This document shows positions 49,923 to 62,929 of a stretch of DNA of 64,000 nucleotides, piece by piece. Source of the stretch: Sinotaia quadrata. Its lineage: Eukaryota > Mollusca > Gastropoda > Architaenioglossa > Viviparidae. The notes below the pieces were generated by a model. That model was not told the origin of the DNA, did no database searches, and saw nothing but the letters and a program-made list of their open reading frames with translations. Each line of letters starts with the position of its first letter. The stretch's first letter is position 1. Position numbers and translations under genes: made by a program. Location of the stretch: NCBI GenBank assembly GCA_028829895.1, contig CM054177.1, forward strand, positions 50,100,164-50,164,163, in the 5' to 3' direction.

Positions 49923-50780
49923 ATATTCCAGTTTTACTGCTACTATTACTGTAATTAAAACAGAATGAATTAAGAAATTAGTTACCATAATTCATATTAT
50001 TAAAATAATGAAACTAAATTTGTAAACAAGAGAATTGGATAACCGATGCTAGCGTACGCTAAATAAGAACCGAAGAGTCCTCAAATAAGTATACAGTATA
50101 TTTCTTAGAAGAATGCTATTTTGTTTAATTGGTATTTCGAACGTCATCAGTAATTTGTAACAAATAAACACACTGAAATTTTACTTCTTGAGAATATTTT
50201 AAAATGTTAATTTGTGGGTGTAGGCTTTCTAAAGTTAATAAGCACTGTATCGTGGTACTAAAGATATTAACATTTTGAATAGCAAGATAGCTTACCATGG
50301 TTGGTGTAGGTTTTCAACATTTTACTTCAAATAATATTTGAAGGGTAACTGAAATATTTATGTTAATATCAACAGACTAAATTAGAAATAAGCTTTACGT
50401 GTTGAAAATCAGAAGAAATTATAAAAGAATAAAGTAATAAAACGGGTGCCATGTGAATTTGTCTTGAAAAATGTTCGATCAAATTTAAACTGAAAGAAAA
50501 TTGGTTTTCATTTACTCATAACGGGAGTGAAACGGTGAAGTTCTTGTGGAACAAAGTTGACCATATGACAAGAATTAATATAATTATTATGTAGCAATTA
50601 ATTCTTTGACCTTGAATCGTAACCCAACATTACGTTGAATATCAGTTGTATACTTTACAACATTGAGTCAGTGAATAATAGTCTCGAATTCAACATGACA
50701 TGATCAATTAAATTTAGTGAAGATAAACGTCACATAAAGCGACGCAATTTTGCGTATGTAAAATGCCTATTTGTGTGTGT

Positions 50781-50869
<89 letters not shown>

Positions 50870-50912
50870 CACGCAATTTTATGAGCATGTGTTTGTGAAA
50901 CTTGAGTCTTAC
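49880..50912. other. Gene 3 intron: AT-rich, one microsatellite
   Basis: A (GT)n array occupies 50772-50872, ending 40 bp from the next exon's donor. Nothing else was recognised. Confidence 0.7.
50772..50872. repeat. (GT)n microsatellite
   Basis: About 50 GT dinucleotides with occasional AT interruptions. Confidence 0.97.
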
Positions 50913-51064
50913 AAAATTTTCAAGTCTCAGATTTCGAAGTTCACTTCTAGCTTCAGCGAACCAGGACGTTTTGTAGATGTCCTTTGCTACAGCTGATTTT
51001 TTGGCAGCAGCAAAAACGGGTTCCAGATCTTTAACGTCGTCGAATAATTCAGCTTGAACAAATT
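50913..51064 (-). CDS. Gene 3 exon: helical module 1, second half
   Basis: The exon is 152 bp, with acceptor tatttccag, donor TTTT|gtaaga, and phase 1 to 0. The peptide EFVQAELFDDVKDLEPVFAA continues to IYKTSWFAEARSELRNLRLE. It is the best match to gene 2's single copy (25285-25445), with shared A-E-x-F-(D/E)-(D/N) and K-T-S-W / R-A-T-P-W positions. Confidence 0.88.
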
Positions 51065-51661
51065 CTGGAAATAGAAATGATTTAGCTTACACTAGATATT
51101 TTATCCATTCATACTACAAATATTCTAGAGTAAGTTAGATATTTAGTTCTCTGACAATGGAAATAACTTGGAGGAAGCAAGATGTTTAATCCATTGATAA
51201 CATAAATCATTAATATAACCTAGATGTTTAATACATTGAAAATACAATGATTAGTATAATTCAGATATTTAATTGTTTAAAAATAAAATGATTAGTGTAA
51301 GTTAGATAGATGCTTAATCGATTGATACTAGAAATGATTAATGTAAGCTATATACTCAATTAATTGAAAATAAAAAAAATAGTGTTTCATTTATTGATAA
51401 AAGAAACAATTTAAACTCGATATTTAATCGATAGATACATATTCACACATTACCGACCAAATAAATATAATATTTACACCTCAAAGGAAAGAAATGTTTC
51501 AATTTATAACAACACGAGATAGATATAAATGGAAAAGACGAACAGTCAGGCAATGTAAAACACGCTTTCATGTTGTGATTTTATATAACAAACAAAGAAA
51601 CGTTGAGAGAAAAATAAGCGAACGAGAGATAAAGAAACATTGAAAACTAACACAGACAGAG

Positions 51662-51692
<31 letters not shown>

Positions 51693-51726
51693 TGGATGGA
51701 TAAAGAGACAGACAGACAGGCAGATG

Positions 51727-51765
<39 letters not shown>

Positions 51766-51820
51766 GGATGGATGGATGGATGGATGGATGGATGGGTGGG
51801 TGGGTGGATGGGGAGAGGGG
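51662..51820. repeat. (GATA)n / (GATG)n microsatellite
   Basis: GATA and GACA repeats followed by GATG and GTGG. The neighbouring 51065-51661 and 51821-52193 are AT-rich intron with nothing recognised. Confidence 0.95.
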
Positions 51821-52193
51821 GCAGTGACAGAGAGTCAGCGATAATGAGATTCATAAACAGGCAAAAAAACAGAAATACATTTACATTTAAATCTTTTCGC
51901 TTTATTAAACATCACTCACATAGTACTCTAAAAACGGTTGGGTTTTTAAACGTAAATTCTGAGATGAATTTGAAACTAAAGATAAGTCAAAAACTCTAAA
52001 TTAATAGTAGCTCTCATCTGAAATAAATCGTTCAAAATATACCATAAACCAATCCTATTTTCTAACTGAAGTAAATTCTCCAAGAACGAAGCAGAATAAG
52101 GTCTTATATTTAGCTCTCTGTAAATGCTGCGATATAGTGAACAGTTTCTTCTATATCAAGTATAACAATCTGTACGAAAAGCATGAAGCTTAC

Positions 52194-52287
52194 CTCTTTG
52201 GTACAGTTGCAACAATTTGCGCAACAAGGAGGGAGCAACTTCTGTGTGTTTTTTCCCATCTTTTTCTAATTTCCGGATTTCCTCTTT
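52194..52287 (-). CDS. Gene 3 exon: helical module 1, first half
   Basis: The exon is 94 bp, with acceptor cttacgtgcag, donor AGAG|gtaagc, and phase 0 to 1. The peptide KEEIRKLEKDGKKHTEVAPS continues LLRKLLQLYQR. It follows directly on the KY C-terminal exon. Confidence 0.85.
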
Positions 52288-52474
52288 CTGCACGTAAGCG
52301 AGGTAAACAACTATTTTTAATGACTTTCATCTCTTTTAATATGTGATGTTAAGAAAGAATACTATATTGTTATATCAGACAATGACTCGTATTTCTTTTA
52401 ATATGTGATGATCTAAGAAAGAGTGCTACAGTTAATAGTACAGTAACATACGAACTTGATATAAGTGTTAAAAA

Positions 52475-52745
52475 TATCCTGAAGTAAAATATATCCAGGT
52501 TTATGAGATTTAAATGTGTCTTGAAGTAAAATATATCCAGGTTTATAAGTTTAAAATGTGTCCTGAAGTAAAATATATCCAGGTTAATAAGTTTTAAATG
52601 AGTACTGAAGGAAAATATATCCAGGTTAATAAGTTTTACAGTGTCCTGAAGGAAAATATATCCAGGTTTATAAGTTTAAAATGTGTCCTGAATGAAAATA
52701 TATCCAGGTTTATAAGTTTAAAATGTATTCTGAAGCAAATAAGGA
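52475..52745. repeat. 42-bp minisatellite, about 6 copies
   Basis: The unit contains aatatatccaggtttataag and tttaaaatgtgtcctgaag. It lies in the intron after gene 3's large exon. Confidence 0.92.
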
Positions 52746-52888
52746 ATCTCAATAAAGGACGATACATCCTGCCACGTTATAATCTAAATTAGGATGCAAA
52801 CAATTTTAGGACAAAATAGAATTACATTCAAGCACAGAGCTACAGATACGTAACAGATTTTGCCGTTACAAAACAAAGGTTGACTAAC

Positions 52889-53903
52889 TTGCTCGTTAGT
52901 GTGTTTGTTCCAGTTGCGGCCTTGTAATCTGTCGTCGTGTGTTAACAGGAAGTTAGCGACATTTTCTTTCTCTCCCCCACGTATGGCGGCTTTGACAATG
53001 ACAACTATCTCCATGTTAACTGGGGGAACCTGAACTGCAATTCGAACATAGTCTTCATTGTCCTGTGGTGTATTATGAAGGCATATCTTACTACCAGTCA
53101 ATGTTTCCTCACTTCCAACAAGAGAAGCTTGATAGTTATTTAACTCAGCTGAATTATCACCAACAGTTTTTGTCGTTTTTCCCTCGACCTTGGAAGAATG
53201 TACTAACTCCTTGCGTCTGTTATCTTTTTTGCCCATGTTTCTTTTGAATATCAATGGAATGAACACCTTCTCGCCTGGCTGAACTTCGATTATGCTCTCT
53301 TTAAATGAATCCTGAACCACGTAACGTGAGTCTTTTACAACCCCCAGGCCATTTTTCTCAAGGTCAGGGCTATAGGGAATCTCTGGTTGTTTTCCAGTGA
53401 TCCCGCTGCACTTCAGTAACACCTCGCAAACTTTGTTATTGGCCGTATTTTTAAAGAGAAGCAAGTAGACGCCATTGATAGGAAAACGAACAATTACTGT
53501 TTTCATGTTTTTATCGTTTTTAAAAAAGATGTGACGCGAAATTTTCAGATCGTCTGGAAATCCATTCTCTGAATCTTCTTCTCTAAAGAAAAGATCGTAA
53601 CGGAAGAAAGAATCTTGGAGACAGGTACCTGAAACTTGGTCATTAGATTCTTCCGAAAATGGATTTAAAAATATCAGTTCACTAATGCCATTTTTAGCAT
53701 GAACGATGGCATCGCAAGCAGGTAGTCGCCATTTTGACAGGAAGTACTCAGGATAAAATACTGGCTGATTAACAAACGTCTTGCGACTGATTGGCTTCTT
53801 CAGTAATTGCCAGTCTTGGTTATGAGGCAGACAAAAGTGCACCATATCTTCTGGATTTGGCATGAAGAAAAATTCTGACATATCTCTTTCAGAAATAATT
53901 GAG
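52889..53903 (-). CDS. Gene 3 exon: KY C-terminal domain
   Basis: The exon is 1015 bp, with acceptor tttctgtttcag and donor GCAA|gttagt, and ends in phase 0 (338 codons after the split Ile). It starts ERDMSEFFFMPNPEDMVHFC, then WQLLKKPISRKTF and FYPEYFLSKWRL, the KY/hillarin signature. Later strands include NGVYLLLFKNTANNKVCEVL, IIEVQPGEKVFIPLIF and VRIAVQVPPVNMEIVV, matching gene 2's exon. A Lys-rich loop (KKDNRRKE...KVEGKTTK) is longer than in gene 2. (CT)n and (CTAT)n arrays at 53946-54175 lie just upstream on its strand. Confidence 0.92.
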
Positions 53904-53941
53904 CTGAAACAGAAATTTAAGCAATTGCAATTCAATTTTTT

Positions 53942-53945
<4 letters not shown>

Positions 53946-54008
<63 letters not shown>

Positions 54009-54010
54009 CA

Positions 54011-54063
<53 letters not shown>

Positions 54064-54128
54064 ATGTCTGTCAGTCTATCTATCTATCTGTATCTGTCTG
54101 TCTCCCTCTCTCTCTCTAATCTAATCTA

Positions 54129-54173
<45 letters not shown>

Positions 54174-54175
54174 CT
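53946..54175. repeat. (CT)n and (CTAT)n compound microsatellite
   Basis: (CT)29 is followed by CTAT arrays with CTGT variants, 43 bp from the exon acceptor of gene 3. Confidence 0.97.
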
Positions 54176-54179
54176 GAAC

Positions 54180-57100
54180 TAGACATCTCAGTGAATGTGA
54201 AATTTCTAAATGTGATATGCACCAAGACAATATTATTCAGATAACCAACAATCAACAGCCATACAACAGTAACACCGAAGAGGCAAAACAACTATCAAGT
54301 TACAAAGATAAACACCGGCAACATGTCGTAAAAAGCTAAGGAACAGTTATAAAATCACTAAACTATTATAATTTATAATCAGAACAATAAAATATAAATA
54401 ATTTAACAATACTTCTGGTTAATAGGTAAATAAAAGATAAATTATAAAAATACACATTAAGTGATAAACTATTTTGTAAATTAAATCTGCTGCTGAAAGC
54501 AAAATATTAAGATAAAGTGTGTTTTATTTCTAAACATAAGATTATTATATTTTAAAAGGAAAATAATTATTTATAAGAATATGAAAAGTGTACAATACCA
54601 ATAAATTAACTAAGTAAATAGTTAAGTCGGTGACGTCTAGTTAATAATGATTAAGTACATGTGGTGTACTATAATTATGCATTATGCCAATGTATAATTA
54701 TACATCTTCAAAGTGCCGACCCAAGATACGGATTTATATGTATGTGTATATAGATATACATACATAAATATTAGTGTATGTAAGTATTCATGATTGACTA
54801 TTTCTGAGTGTGTGGGAACATTTGTCCGTAACTTTCCTTCTTGGATAAGCTCAGTGCCTGAATGAATGTCAGACGCTATGGCTGCGAATGATGTTATTTA
54901 TAGCTGGGAAAGATCGCTGGGCGTGTTAGCTGTGGGATTTGATTTAACCAGCCCACTGACCACCGCATTGTTTACTTCCTGAATTGCCAGTGTGGAGAGA
55001 CTACCCCTTGCCAACCCAGACAGCAAACCTGCTCATCTGCCTATCACCAAACGATGGCCGGGTTCAACTCTATTAATGAAAGATGAGTTAAAAGCGTAAA
55101 CAATAGAAAATATAACACATGTATAAAAACTTTTTATGATGACAACTAGTTTGACAATCTATTTGATATACTAATTAAATTTGCCATGACATTTTATGTA
55201 CGTGTTGCAACAAATTGATTTATTATTATTAAATTATCTTTTGTTATTGACAAGTTACTTATTTTCCCTGTCATATCGTCCTTCAGTGCTATAGTATCTG
55301 GAATACTTTTAGAGGTAATTAATTTATTACTTCCTCACATCTCACCCAAATTCTGTCTGAGGAAATTATTTTGCTATTGGCCGTTATTTCATTTGTTATA
55401 TTACATGAATTTATATATGCATAAAAGTGTAGTATGTTTTCTTGTTGTTTTGTGCTTATAACTAGGTTTTAAGTAGAGGTTGCACTCTGCACATTAGAGC
55501 AACACTAAGAGAAGCCTGCACAAGCCGTCCATTAAAAAAAACAACCTGAGTGTGAAATAATAACTCACTTAGATTAACAATTACACTGATTGTGGAGAAA
55601 TAGCTGACTGAAATTAACAATTACAATAAAAGGATTAATCATGGCAGTCAGGCTTCAATGGGCCAGTATTCAAAATCATAAGTACCTCAGACTATGTTGT
55701 TTGAGGATTAGTTGAATGAGTAAAAGTTATTAACTGACAAGTAGAGGTTCTACCTAGGTAAACGCCGTAACAAACTAATGACAAGAGTACTGGTCAACTG
55801 AAACTAACCAATCGAAATTGCTAAATTATTGAGAGCAATGTCAAATCCTCAGAAAATTCATTTATCAAAATTACTGTGATTTTCCGTCATTGTGAGTAAA
55901 TGGAGAGTTATCATTTTTGGACATTTATTATTTATATTTTTTTCAAGACAGTAAGTAATGTATATTTTTATTTCATATAATTCTTTTCCAGACAGTAAAT
56001 GTTGTATATTCATTTTTTATAATTCTTTTCCAGACGGTAATTGATGTATTTTTATTTTTTATGATTCTTTTCCAAATAGTAATTAATGTATTTGTATTCT
56101 ATATGTACAAGTTGTTAATATATACATATATTTCGATGTGATGTTTTGTAACCACTAAAGAGTATTCTCATGGTATACTTTGATTCAGTAGAGAGCGCTA
56201 AGTGAATTATAACAAACATTTCGTACGTGTCTTAACTAGGCAAAGTCAGATTTTCAGGAATGTGTCATAATGATTTGGAGATTTCATATCCTATTTTAAG
56301 TTTGTGAAGAATGCCACACTTATTTAATTAGACTTATTTTGTGTGGTGTACATGCAATTCTTGAAAGAGGATTATAAAATGTAATCTAAACGTGTACAGA
56401 ACACTATCATTGTCAATTGTAACTATTTGTGTGTATACCTGTAATTGGCAAAGAGAGTTTGTAGCCTGATTTAATTGAAAGAGAGTGCTACAGACAGTAA
56501 TAATATAATTTTAATCAGCTCAGGCTAAGAGAATCGAGGCAATTAAATTATGTAATTAATAAAGAAATCTGATAAGTTTTGTTTAATGGAAGAATTAGAT
56601 GAATGATTTAGGTCATCACAAGCAGTCATTATGATTTTCAAGAAATAGTGGCAGCACCTTTTTGGCTCCGTTCTGGTTTTTGTTCTACTTTGGTTCTGTG
56701 GCGGAGTAAATTTGTCTATCCGTATTTCTAGACTTAATTGTCATATAAATTGTTAAATTGTCAAAGTGACCCGATCTTGGACACACCTTATGATGGTATT
56801 TTGTAAGTGTCAGAGATGGAGTAAATCAAAGGCTATTCATTATGTATGATAAATTGCCACTGTCTTTAAAATTCTTTTATGAATGGTTGCTAGTTATTAT
56901 TTTGTAATGTTACAAGCTTTCACGTTGTAATATAACGTCACCACTCTTCTTATCTTTGCTTTAAACAAATGTGTCATTAAGAGAATGTACTTCTAACTAT
57001 ATTTCTGCCTTTCTCCCTATAACTAATTTGACATGATTGCGTTGAGGAGCAACTGGCGCCATTGTGCTTGTACAAATTGTTCGGTGACAAACATCGCATT

Positions 57101-57495
57101 GCCCATTCTTAACTGCAGAGTATGATGACGTCAATGTGAATGTATAAGCACAACATATGTACTACCACCTGAACAGCACATTTGCTCTCGGATGAGTTAT
57201 GCATGGCAGCAATTCCTTCAAGGCCATTGATAACATTTGTATTTGCTGAAATAATTTTATATCAACACTTGTAACGAGTTACTAGGAACACTGTCTCACG
57301 AGTTTACTCACGTAAATGAACCATATTGTATTGCTTTTCAATATTCGTAATATATAAACGAGTAAAATACATTTAAGGTGCAATTATGAAATAACAATAA
57401 AAGGGGACACTGCGCAAGGTAAAATTTGAACCAAATATATTTTAAAGGCACCACCGTCTGTAGAAGGTTCATGTTTCATCGAAAAAAAATCTTAC
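54180..57495. other. Gene 3 intron, 3.6 kb including flanks
   Basis: It is mostly AT-rich. A GC-richer stretch at 54830-55080 contains no recognised gene. A degenerate ~55-bp repeat with attcttttccagacagtaa lies at 55920-56100, and a 5' fragment of the 1.7-kb interspersed repeat at 56698-56832. Confidence 0.6.
56698..56832 (+). repeat. 1.7-kb interspersed repeat: 5' fragment
   Basis: It shares ggagtaaatttgtctatccg, gtcaaagtgacccgatcttg and gtaagtgtcagag with the left end of the full copies. Confidence 0.72.
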
Positions 57496-57717
57496 ATCTT
57501 CTTTTGTTTCTTGCCGTATATATCCACCACTGTTATCTCTTTTCTTGTCTCAAAGCTATTCGCCTCTCTCAAGTTGATCAATCGCCAGTTATCATTAACG
57601 TAGACTGCATTCCAGACTGATTCATTCAAGGTACATGATTCAATGTTACCTTCAAAGCAGTACCCCAAAGGCCTCTTGCTGTACCCTCGCACCACCACGC
57701 ACGGAATGTTAGCTCTC
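57496..57717 (-). CDS. Gene 3 exon: TG-like domain, C-terminal half
   Basis: The exon is 222 bp, with acceptor aattggcag and donor AGAT|gtaaga, and phase 2 at both ends. The peptide ANIPCVVVRGYSKRPLGYCF leads to NESVWNAVYVNDNWRLINLR. The catalytic His position is Ser and the Asp position is Asn, as seen in its paralogues. The strand RGYSKRPLGY resembles the active family (GYAKGYGY) more than genes 1 and 2 do. Confidence 0.88.
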
Positions 57718-57906
57718 CTGCCAATTCAAGCGTGACCAGTCAATAAATAAATGACAGATAGCTATGTTATGCATGACAAAATTACAATGATATAACACAT
57801 TTATTTATTAATGTTAAAATATTGGATGCATGAAATAACAGATAATTATAATTAACACAAAATGGCACATATCTATCTTTCTATCTATCTAATAATGATA
57901 GTTTCA

Positions 57907-57994
57907 TCTTCGTCGTCGTCATCATCATCACAATCATCATCGTCATCACAATCATCATCATTATCATCACTTCTTCTTCATCATCATCATCAAA
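57907..57994. repeat. (CAT/CGT)n trinucleotide array
   Basis: Mixed ATC, GTC and CTT triplets in the intron between the two halves of the gene 3 TG-like domain. Confidence 0.9.
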
Positions 57995-58121
57995 CTTTCT
58001 GTATAATGTTAATCGCATTGTTTCAGTGATAATTATATAGATATATGACTATATGGTTTTATATATGTAAGTATATAATTTTAGTTCAGTAACTTCTTTG
58101 TCGTATTACTCTTTTACCTAC

Positions 58122-58360
58122 CTGCACAAAACGGCAAAACACAGTTCACTGCATAAATAGTATTTCCTACTGATTTTAATTAAACCCAGCGGCGTGTGTG
58201 GATCCACAATATCCTTCAGCTCATCTGGTGATACTCTGTTGCTGTTACAAAATTCTCCAACCCAGATGAATACTGCCCTGACTTTCTGAATGTTATCGAT
58301 CAAGTCCTGAAATAAGTATCTAAACAAATCATCGTAATGTTTCATCTTGTCTACTGGAAC
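58122..58360 (-). CDS. Gene 3 exon: TG-like domain, N-terminal half
   Basis: The exon is 239 bp, with acceptor tgttgaacag and donor GCAG|gtaggt, and phase 0 to 2. The peptide VPVDKMKHYDDLFRYLFQDL, then NIQKVRAVFIWVGEF, matches the family helix, and it ends YYLCSELCFAVLCR. Aligned on the terminal L-C, the nucleophile position is Tyr. Cysteines two and six residues later are out of register. Confidence 0.87.
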
Positions 58361-58473
58361 CTGTTCAACAAAAAAATAAATTACATACATTATTAATTAT
58401 ATATATAGATGACCCTCGATAATTGAATATTTATTAAGTATATTTTTTAATCTCACGTTCTAACATGACATGT

Positions 58474-60066
58474 GTAGTGGAGTAAATTTGCCTATCCCCA
58501 TTTTTAAATTTAATTGTTATTATAAAATGCTACATTCAGTCGAAGTGACCCGACCATAGGAACTCCTTATGATGGTATTTTGGTAAGTGTCATAGTTGGA
58601 GTAAACACTCGAGTTGAGAATATGCTAGAAATTGCAGATACAATGCAAACGAGTCTCAATTGGATGAATAGTATTTATTGTCCAAGTGGAACGAGACCAG
58701 CCAATGGGCTGAGATAAAGGTTTACATGAATGTAGATAATTCTATTGTCTAATCACTTGAATTTGTGTGGCACAAATTCCAGTTGTGAAAAGTGGCCGTT
58801 AGCTTATTGGGGAGTTAACTGACTATGTATTGAGAATGAACTTAGAAATATTTCGTGCACTGCTGCTATTGATATGTTATATTTGCATTTTACGTAGAGG
58901 TGTATTATGTGAGTAACTATTATTTCTTTTTTTAAAAAAATGTGAACTATAGTGCTTATATTTAGTGTGCTAAACATTTGACATTGTTTCTAGTGAACCT
59001 GTATTTATTATGCTGTATGCAAATATCAGCTAAGAAATACTGTTGACCTGAATGTAAGAAAGAATGGAGTTAAAAAGGGATAAAATGGAAACTTAGCATT
59101 TGCTCCCCGATTATATTTTTCAGTGAAAAAAGCAGCATTTCTTTGAATTATTTGAATCTCTTGGTTTACTGATTATAAAATCCACGACCATGGTAGACGT
59201 CGAAGTATCTACTGCAGTATATAAGAGTAAAGAATACACTACACTACATTGATGTATGGTGGTAAGGTATGCTGACTACATCAAGCAATTACAAGGAAGA
59301 TATTGGAAATTTGCTACAATCGTTGTTGTGCTTGAGGGAGCTGGTATGACAGAGAAGCATCCAGATTTACCTTGAGAGAACAGCAGTGAATCAGTGCTAC
59401 TGAAGAGGGAATCACATGGAATTGACAGTAGTAATGATTGAACAATAAACTTGTAGCTTTGTTGCAGAAAGCACACAAAAGACTATTGAGACAACGCCTA
59501 AATCAGGTTATGTACCAACTATTAACGTTTATCTCTAACAACACCATTTATGTTCTCTGATAAGAACTATCATTTGATTTGTATTGACACTATTGTTGAA
59601 TTAAGTATTTAGGATATAAGACTGTATCGTTGCAAAAATTATTCAAACATGGTTTCAAGGATATACTGATGAGAAGTATTCTTTCTTTTCATTGTAATTG
59701 TCACATTGTCATAAGTATATTTGTTGATGTAATAAATTTATTGTTAAAATTATCGATCTTCTTACACATATTGATAACTTATATTGGAGAAGAAAGTGGG
59801 TGGAGGGGGGTGGCTCACTAAATATAGAATAAAGATGGATTTGTCTTCTCCTTTAGTAAGACATTTTCCACCTCTGAAATATCGTGTGACGGTATATGTT
59901 TGTTTTAATGTTGTGGAAGAGAAAAAACGTTTTCAGCGCCTACATATCTGCCAACTGAAGGAGACGAGTTGTGTCTGCTGGAGGATCATTAATAACATAA
60001 ATTATGATTTTCATCACTTATAATTAGTCATGGATGACTAATTAATAATAGTTAATTAGGTGCTGC
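58474..60066 (+). mobile_element. 1.7-kb interspersed repeat, full copy 2
   Basis: This is the partner of 6573-8300, with about 75-80% identity by eye and the same ends. It lies antisense to gene 3 within an intron. A further 5' fragment is at 60648-60780, directly upstream of retrotransposon relic copy 3. Between them, 60067-60647 is AT-rich with nothing recognised. Confidence 0.75.
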
Positions 60067-60764
60067 AACATGGTTATTGTTTGTGATCGATTTCTATTAT
60101 TATTAAATCATGAGTTATAATTTTTATCATTATTAATATTACTTTTACTAATACTTCTACCACTAATCTTAATAATAATTGTCAGGAATATTTTTTCCCT
60201 AGTGCATGGATTAGAGATCTCTATGCATAATACACTTAGGACACTAAATTAACAATCCGTTAGCTGGAGGGGTGGGTGGATTTTGACTCGAGTTACATCT
60301 AGAACAAATAAGTAAGAATAATCAATAACAGTAAAAAAAACAATGACAGGAATTGCAAACAAGAAAAAATGTTTACCATACAAAAATAAGAGCAGGACCA
60401 TCTGCCTAATAATCCTTAATGCAATTTAACAATACAATATACCACATTCTATATGAAGATATATATTAAATTTCACACTAAATAAGTTGTTACATATGGG
60501 GTTTATATATGACCCTGCTATAGTGTTAATTTCTTAAGACTATTGGTTTAGATATTTAATATTAATACTACTAGTAACCCCGTGACCTTTTCTACTCACC
60601 AATCAATAAATATATCAAGAACTGTTGCAATAATTGAATGGAGTGTGGTGGAGCAAATTTGCCAATCCCTATTTTTAATTTAAATTGTAAATAGTCAGAG
60701 TAACCCGGCCTTGGACGCTTCTTATGAAGTGTCCAAGTTGGAAGTAAACAACCTGAGTTGAGAA

Positions 60765-61500
60765 TGTTCTAGAAACTACTCACAGTACATAAAGCCTTAC
60801 ACCACAATGCAGAAGTAGACAGGCTATATGTATCTCGAAAGATGGAAGGCCGAGGTGTCAAGAAAATCAAGCATGTCATTGAAGGAGAAGTCATTGTCTT
60901 GTGGACTACATCTGGAATAACAGATGATCCACTGATAGAAGCAGAAAAGATGATTGGACTATTCCAACCCCCAGAAACAGACAAATAAACATGGAAGAAA
61001 ACAACGAAGCAAGCACTAGCACATACATGGAGCCAAAAACATCTCCATGGCCAGTATGTACGACAAGCTGATGAAATATTAACAAAGCAATCAACATACA
61101 AATGGTTGAATGAGGCATGATTGAAAGCAGAAACAAAAGCATTCATAACAGCTGCACAAGATCAAGCACACAAAACGAAAATCATGAAAATCTCAAATAA
61201 TTCCAAATGTAGACTCTGCAAATCCATGGATGAGAGACAACAGAGCACAAACTATCTGGATGTCAGGTTCTTACTGGAACACAATACACCAAACGACACA
61301 AGGAAGTGGCAAAACACATACATAGAAATCTGTGTGAGAACTTGGCATAAAAACTCCAGAAACAGCATGGATGCACCAACCAGAAGAAGTCACCGAAACA
61401 GAAGTCAAAATACTGTGGGACTTCGAGATAAAAACAGATAGAGTGATTTATGCACGAAGACCAGACATTGTAGTTCTCAATAAGTCCAACAGCATATCAT
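60765..61500 (+). mobile_element. Relic of non-LTR retrotransposon, 3' end of ORF2 (copy 3)
   Basis: This copy extends furthest 5' in homology. Broken frames read KMEGRGVKKIKHVIEGEVIV, WSQKHLHGQYVRQADE, KAFITAAQDQAHKTKIM, SKCRLCKS and VKILWDFEIKTDRVIYARRP. This is the C-terminal part of a LINE ORF2, past the reverse transcriptase core, typical of invertebrate non-LTR elements. In-frame stops confirm decay. It is antisense to gene 3 in its first seen intron and ends near an AT repeat. Confidence 0.75.
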
Positions 61501-61744
61501 TTACTAATACATATATATATATATACACAATCAGTAGATCAGATCTTGTAAGTGTAGTATACACTTACCAGTACATTTTTGAATAAAACATAAAATCACA
61601 CCAAGATATCGCGAGACAATGTAGGTGTGAAAGAAAATGTAAAAGTACCAGAAAGTTAGTTTGTTGACTCTGAGAGTAAATGAACTTTATTAATTTAATT
61701 TTGATTAAACAACATTCTTTGACAGCATTTTCTTCCAGACTAAC

Positions 61745-61858
61745 CCTTTTTGCAGGATCATCGACATTGACAAAATTTTTCCGTTTCAAGTTAAGGTCAG
61801 CTCCACATTTCGGCGGTGATGGTTTTGGAATGCCCTTTTCCATGTCTTTGACAGTGAT
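61745..61858 (-). CDS. Gene 3 lead exon (Pro-rich, FVNVD motif)
   Basis: The exon is 114 bp (38 codons, phase 0 to 0), with acceptor gaatgtttgcag and donor AAGG|gttagt. The peptide ITVKDMEKGIPKPSPPKCG leads to RKNFVNVDDPAKR. It is homologous to 10799-10897 and 17533-17661. It has no start in context, so at least one upstream exon is expected, possibly outside the window. Confidence 0.78.
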
Positions 61859-62929
61859 CTGCAAACATTCAAATTTATGTCACGAAACATGTAGTCAGAT
61901 TAAAATCATAAAGCATTCATATACTTAACGCATATCACATATAGTCACCTTAAAGCATGCATATATATAACACAAACCATGTACATGAACTTAAAAAGAT
62001 ATAACTATAATTTAGTTGTAGTTACAAATATTTCATTAGATTTCAATTATTTTATTTCAATTTTTTTATTGAAGGTGGTGAAACTTTTGGAACAAATAAC
62101 CAATATGCTATTTATATACTTGTTTAGGAAGAATGGTTGTGTTCTCTGTCTTGCTTTTAATCTGTTGATTTGTTCAAAATAAACTTAGGGGACTAAGTGA
62201 GGAGCGAGCAGAACACAGTGTTCGCTTGTTTCATCATGCACTGTAGTATTACTTAAAATTATTATTGAAATAATCACGAAACATGACCAAAGAGATGACT
62301 GTTGTATAATACATTACAGTAGTATACTATAAAAGTTTAAAATAGCATTATATTTGCAATGTTACACAATAGATTGTGGTATACTATAAAAGTTTGAAAT
62401 AGCATTATATTTCCAACTAGATATTTATCCACGCATTTACTCATCTAAATATCGGTTTTTAGAATTATTATTGCTTAAAGCAAAATTATTTTTATAATGA
62501 TATATTTTTATCACCACATAATAACCGTAATACCATTCTAAACTCGTGTTTTTATATAAAATAAAAATTGGTATATTGACACTGAGATATAAAAGTACGA
62601 GTTATATTAAAATTTGGGTTTGAATTCAAAGTGCATAACATTGGGGTTTCTTCTGAATCATCTCTGCCGACTTCTGTTGTGGTCCAGTACCGTAACATGT
62701 TTTGATTTTTTAATTTTATTTAAGGCATGAACACAACTACTAGGCTTTGTGATCGTGAGAACTGATATATTGGTGTAGACAGAGAAACAGACATTGAAAA
62801 AGGGAAAGGAGATAGACAAAAAGAGATAAAAATAGAATGAGACAGAAAGGGAGAAAAAAGAGAGAGGAGAAGAGAAAAAAAAAGAGAGTGATATGGAGAA
62901 AATGGGAGAAAGAGACAAAGGGAGAGCAA
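61859..62929. other. Upstream of gene 3's first seen exon
   Basis: AT-rich DNA with no exon recognised on either strand. A short duplicated stretch (tatactataaaagtttgaaa) occurs near 62325-62410. Confidence 0.5.

Noticed and set aside
54830..55080. GC-richer stretch with gggttcaactc, considered as a tRNA-derived SINE
   Set aside because: A B-box-like motif alone is weak; no matching A box at the right distance, no tail, and no second copy in the window.
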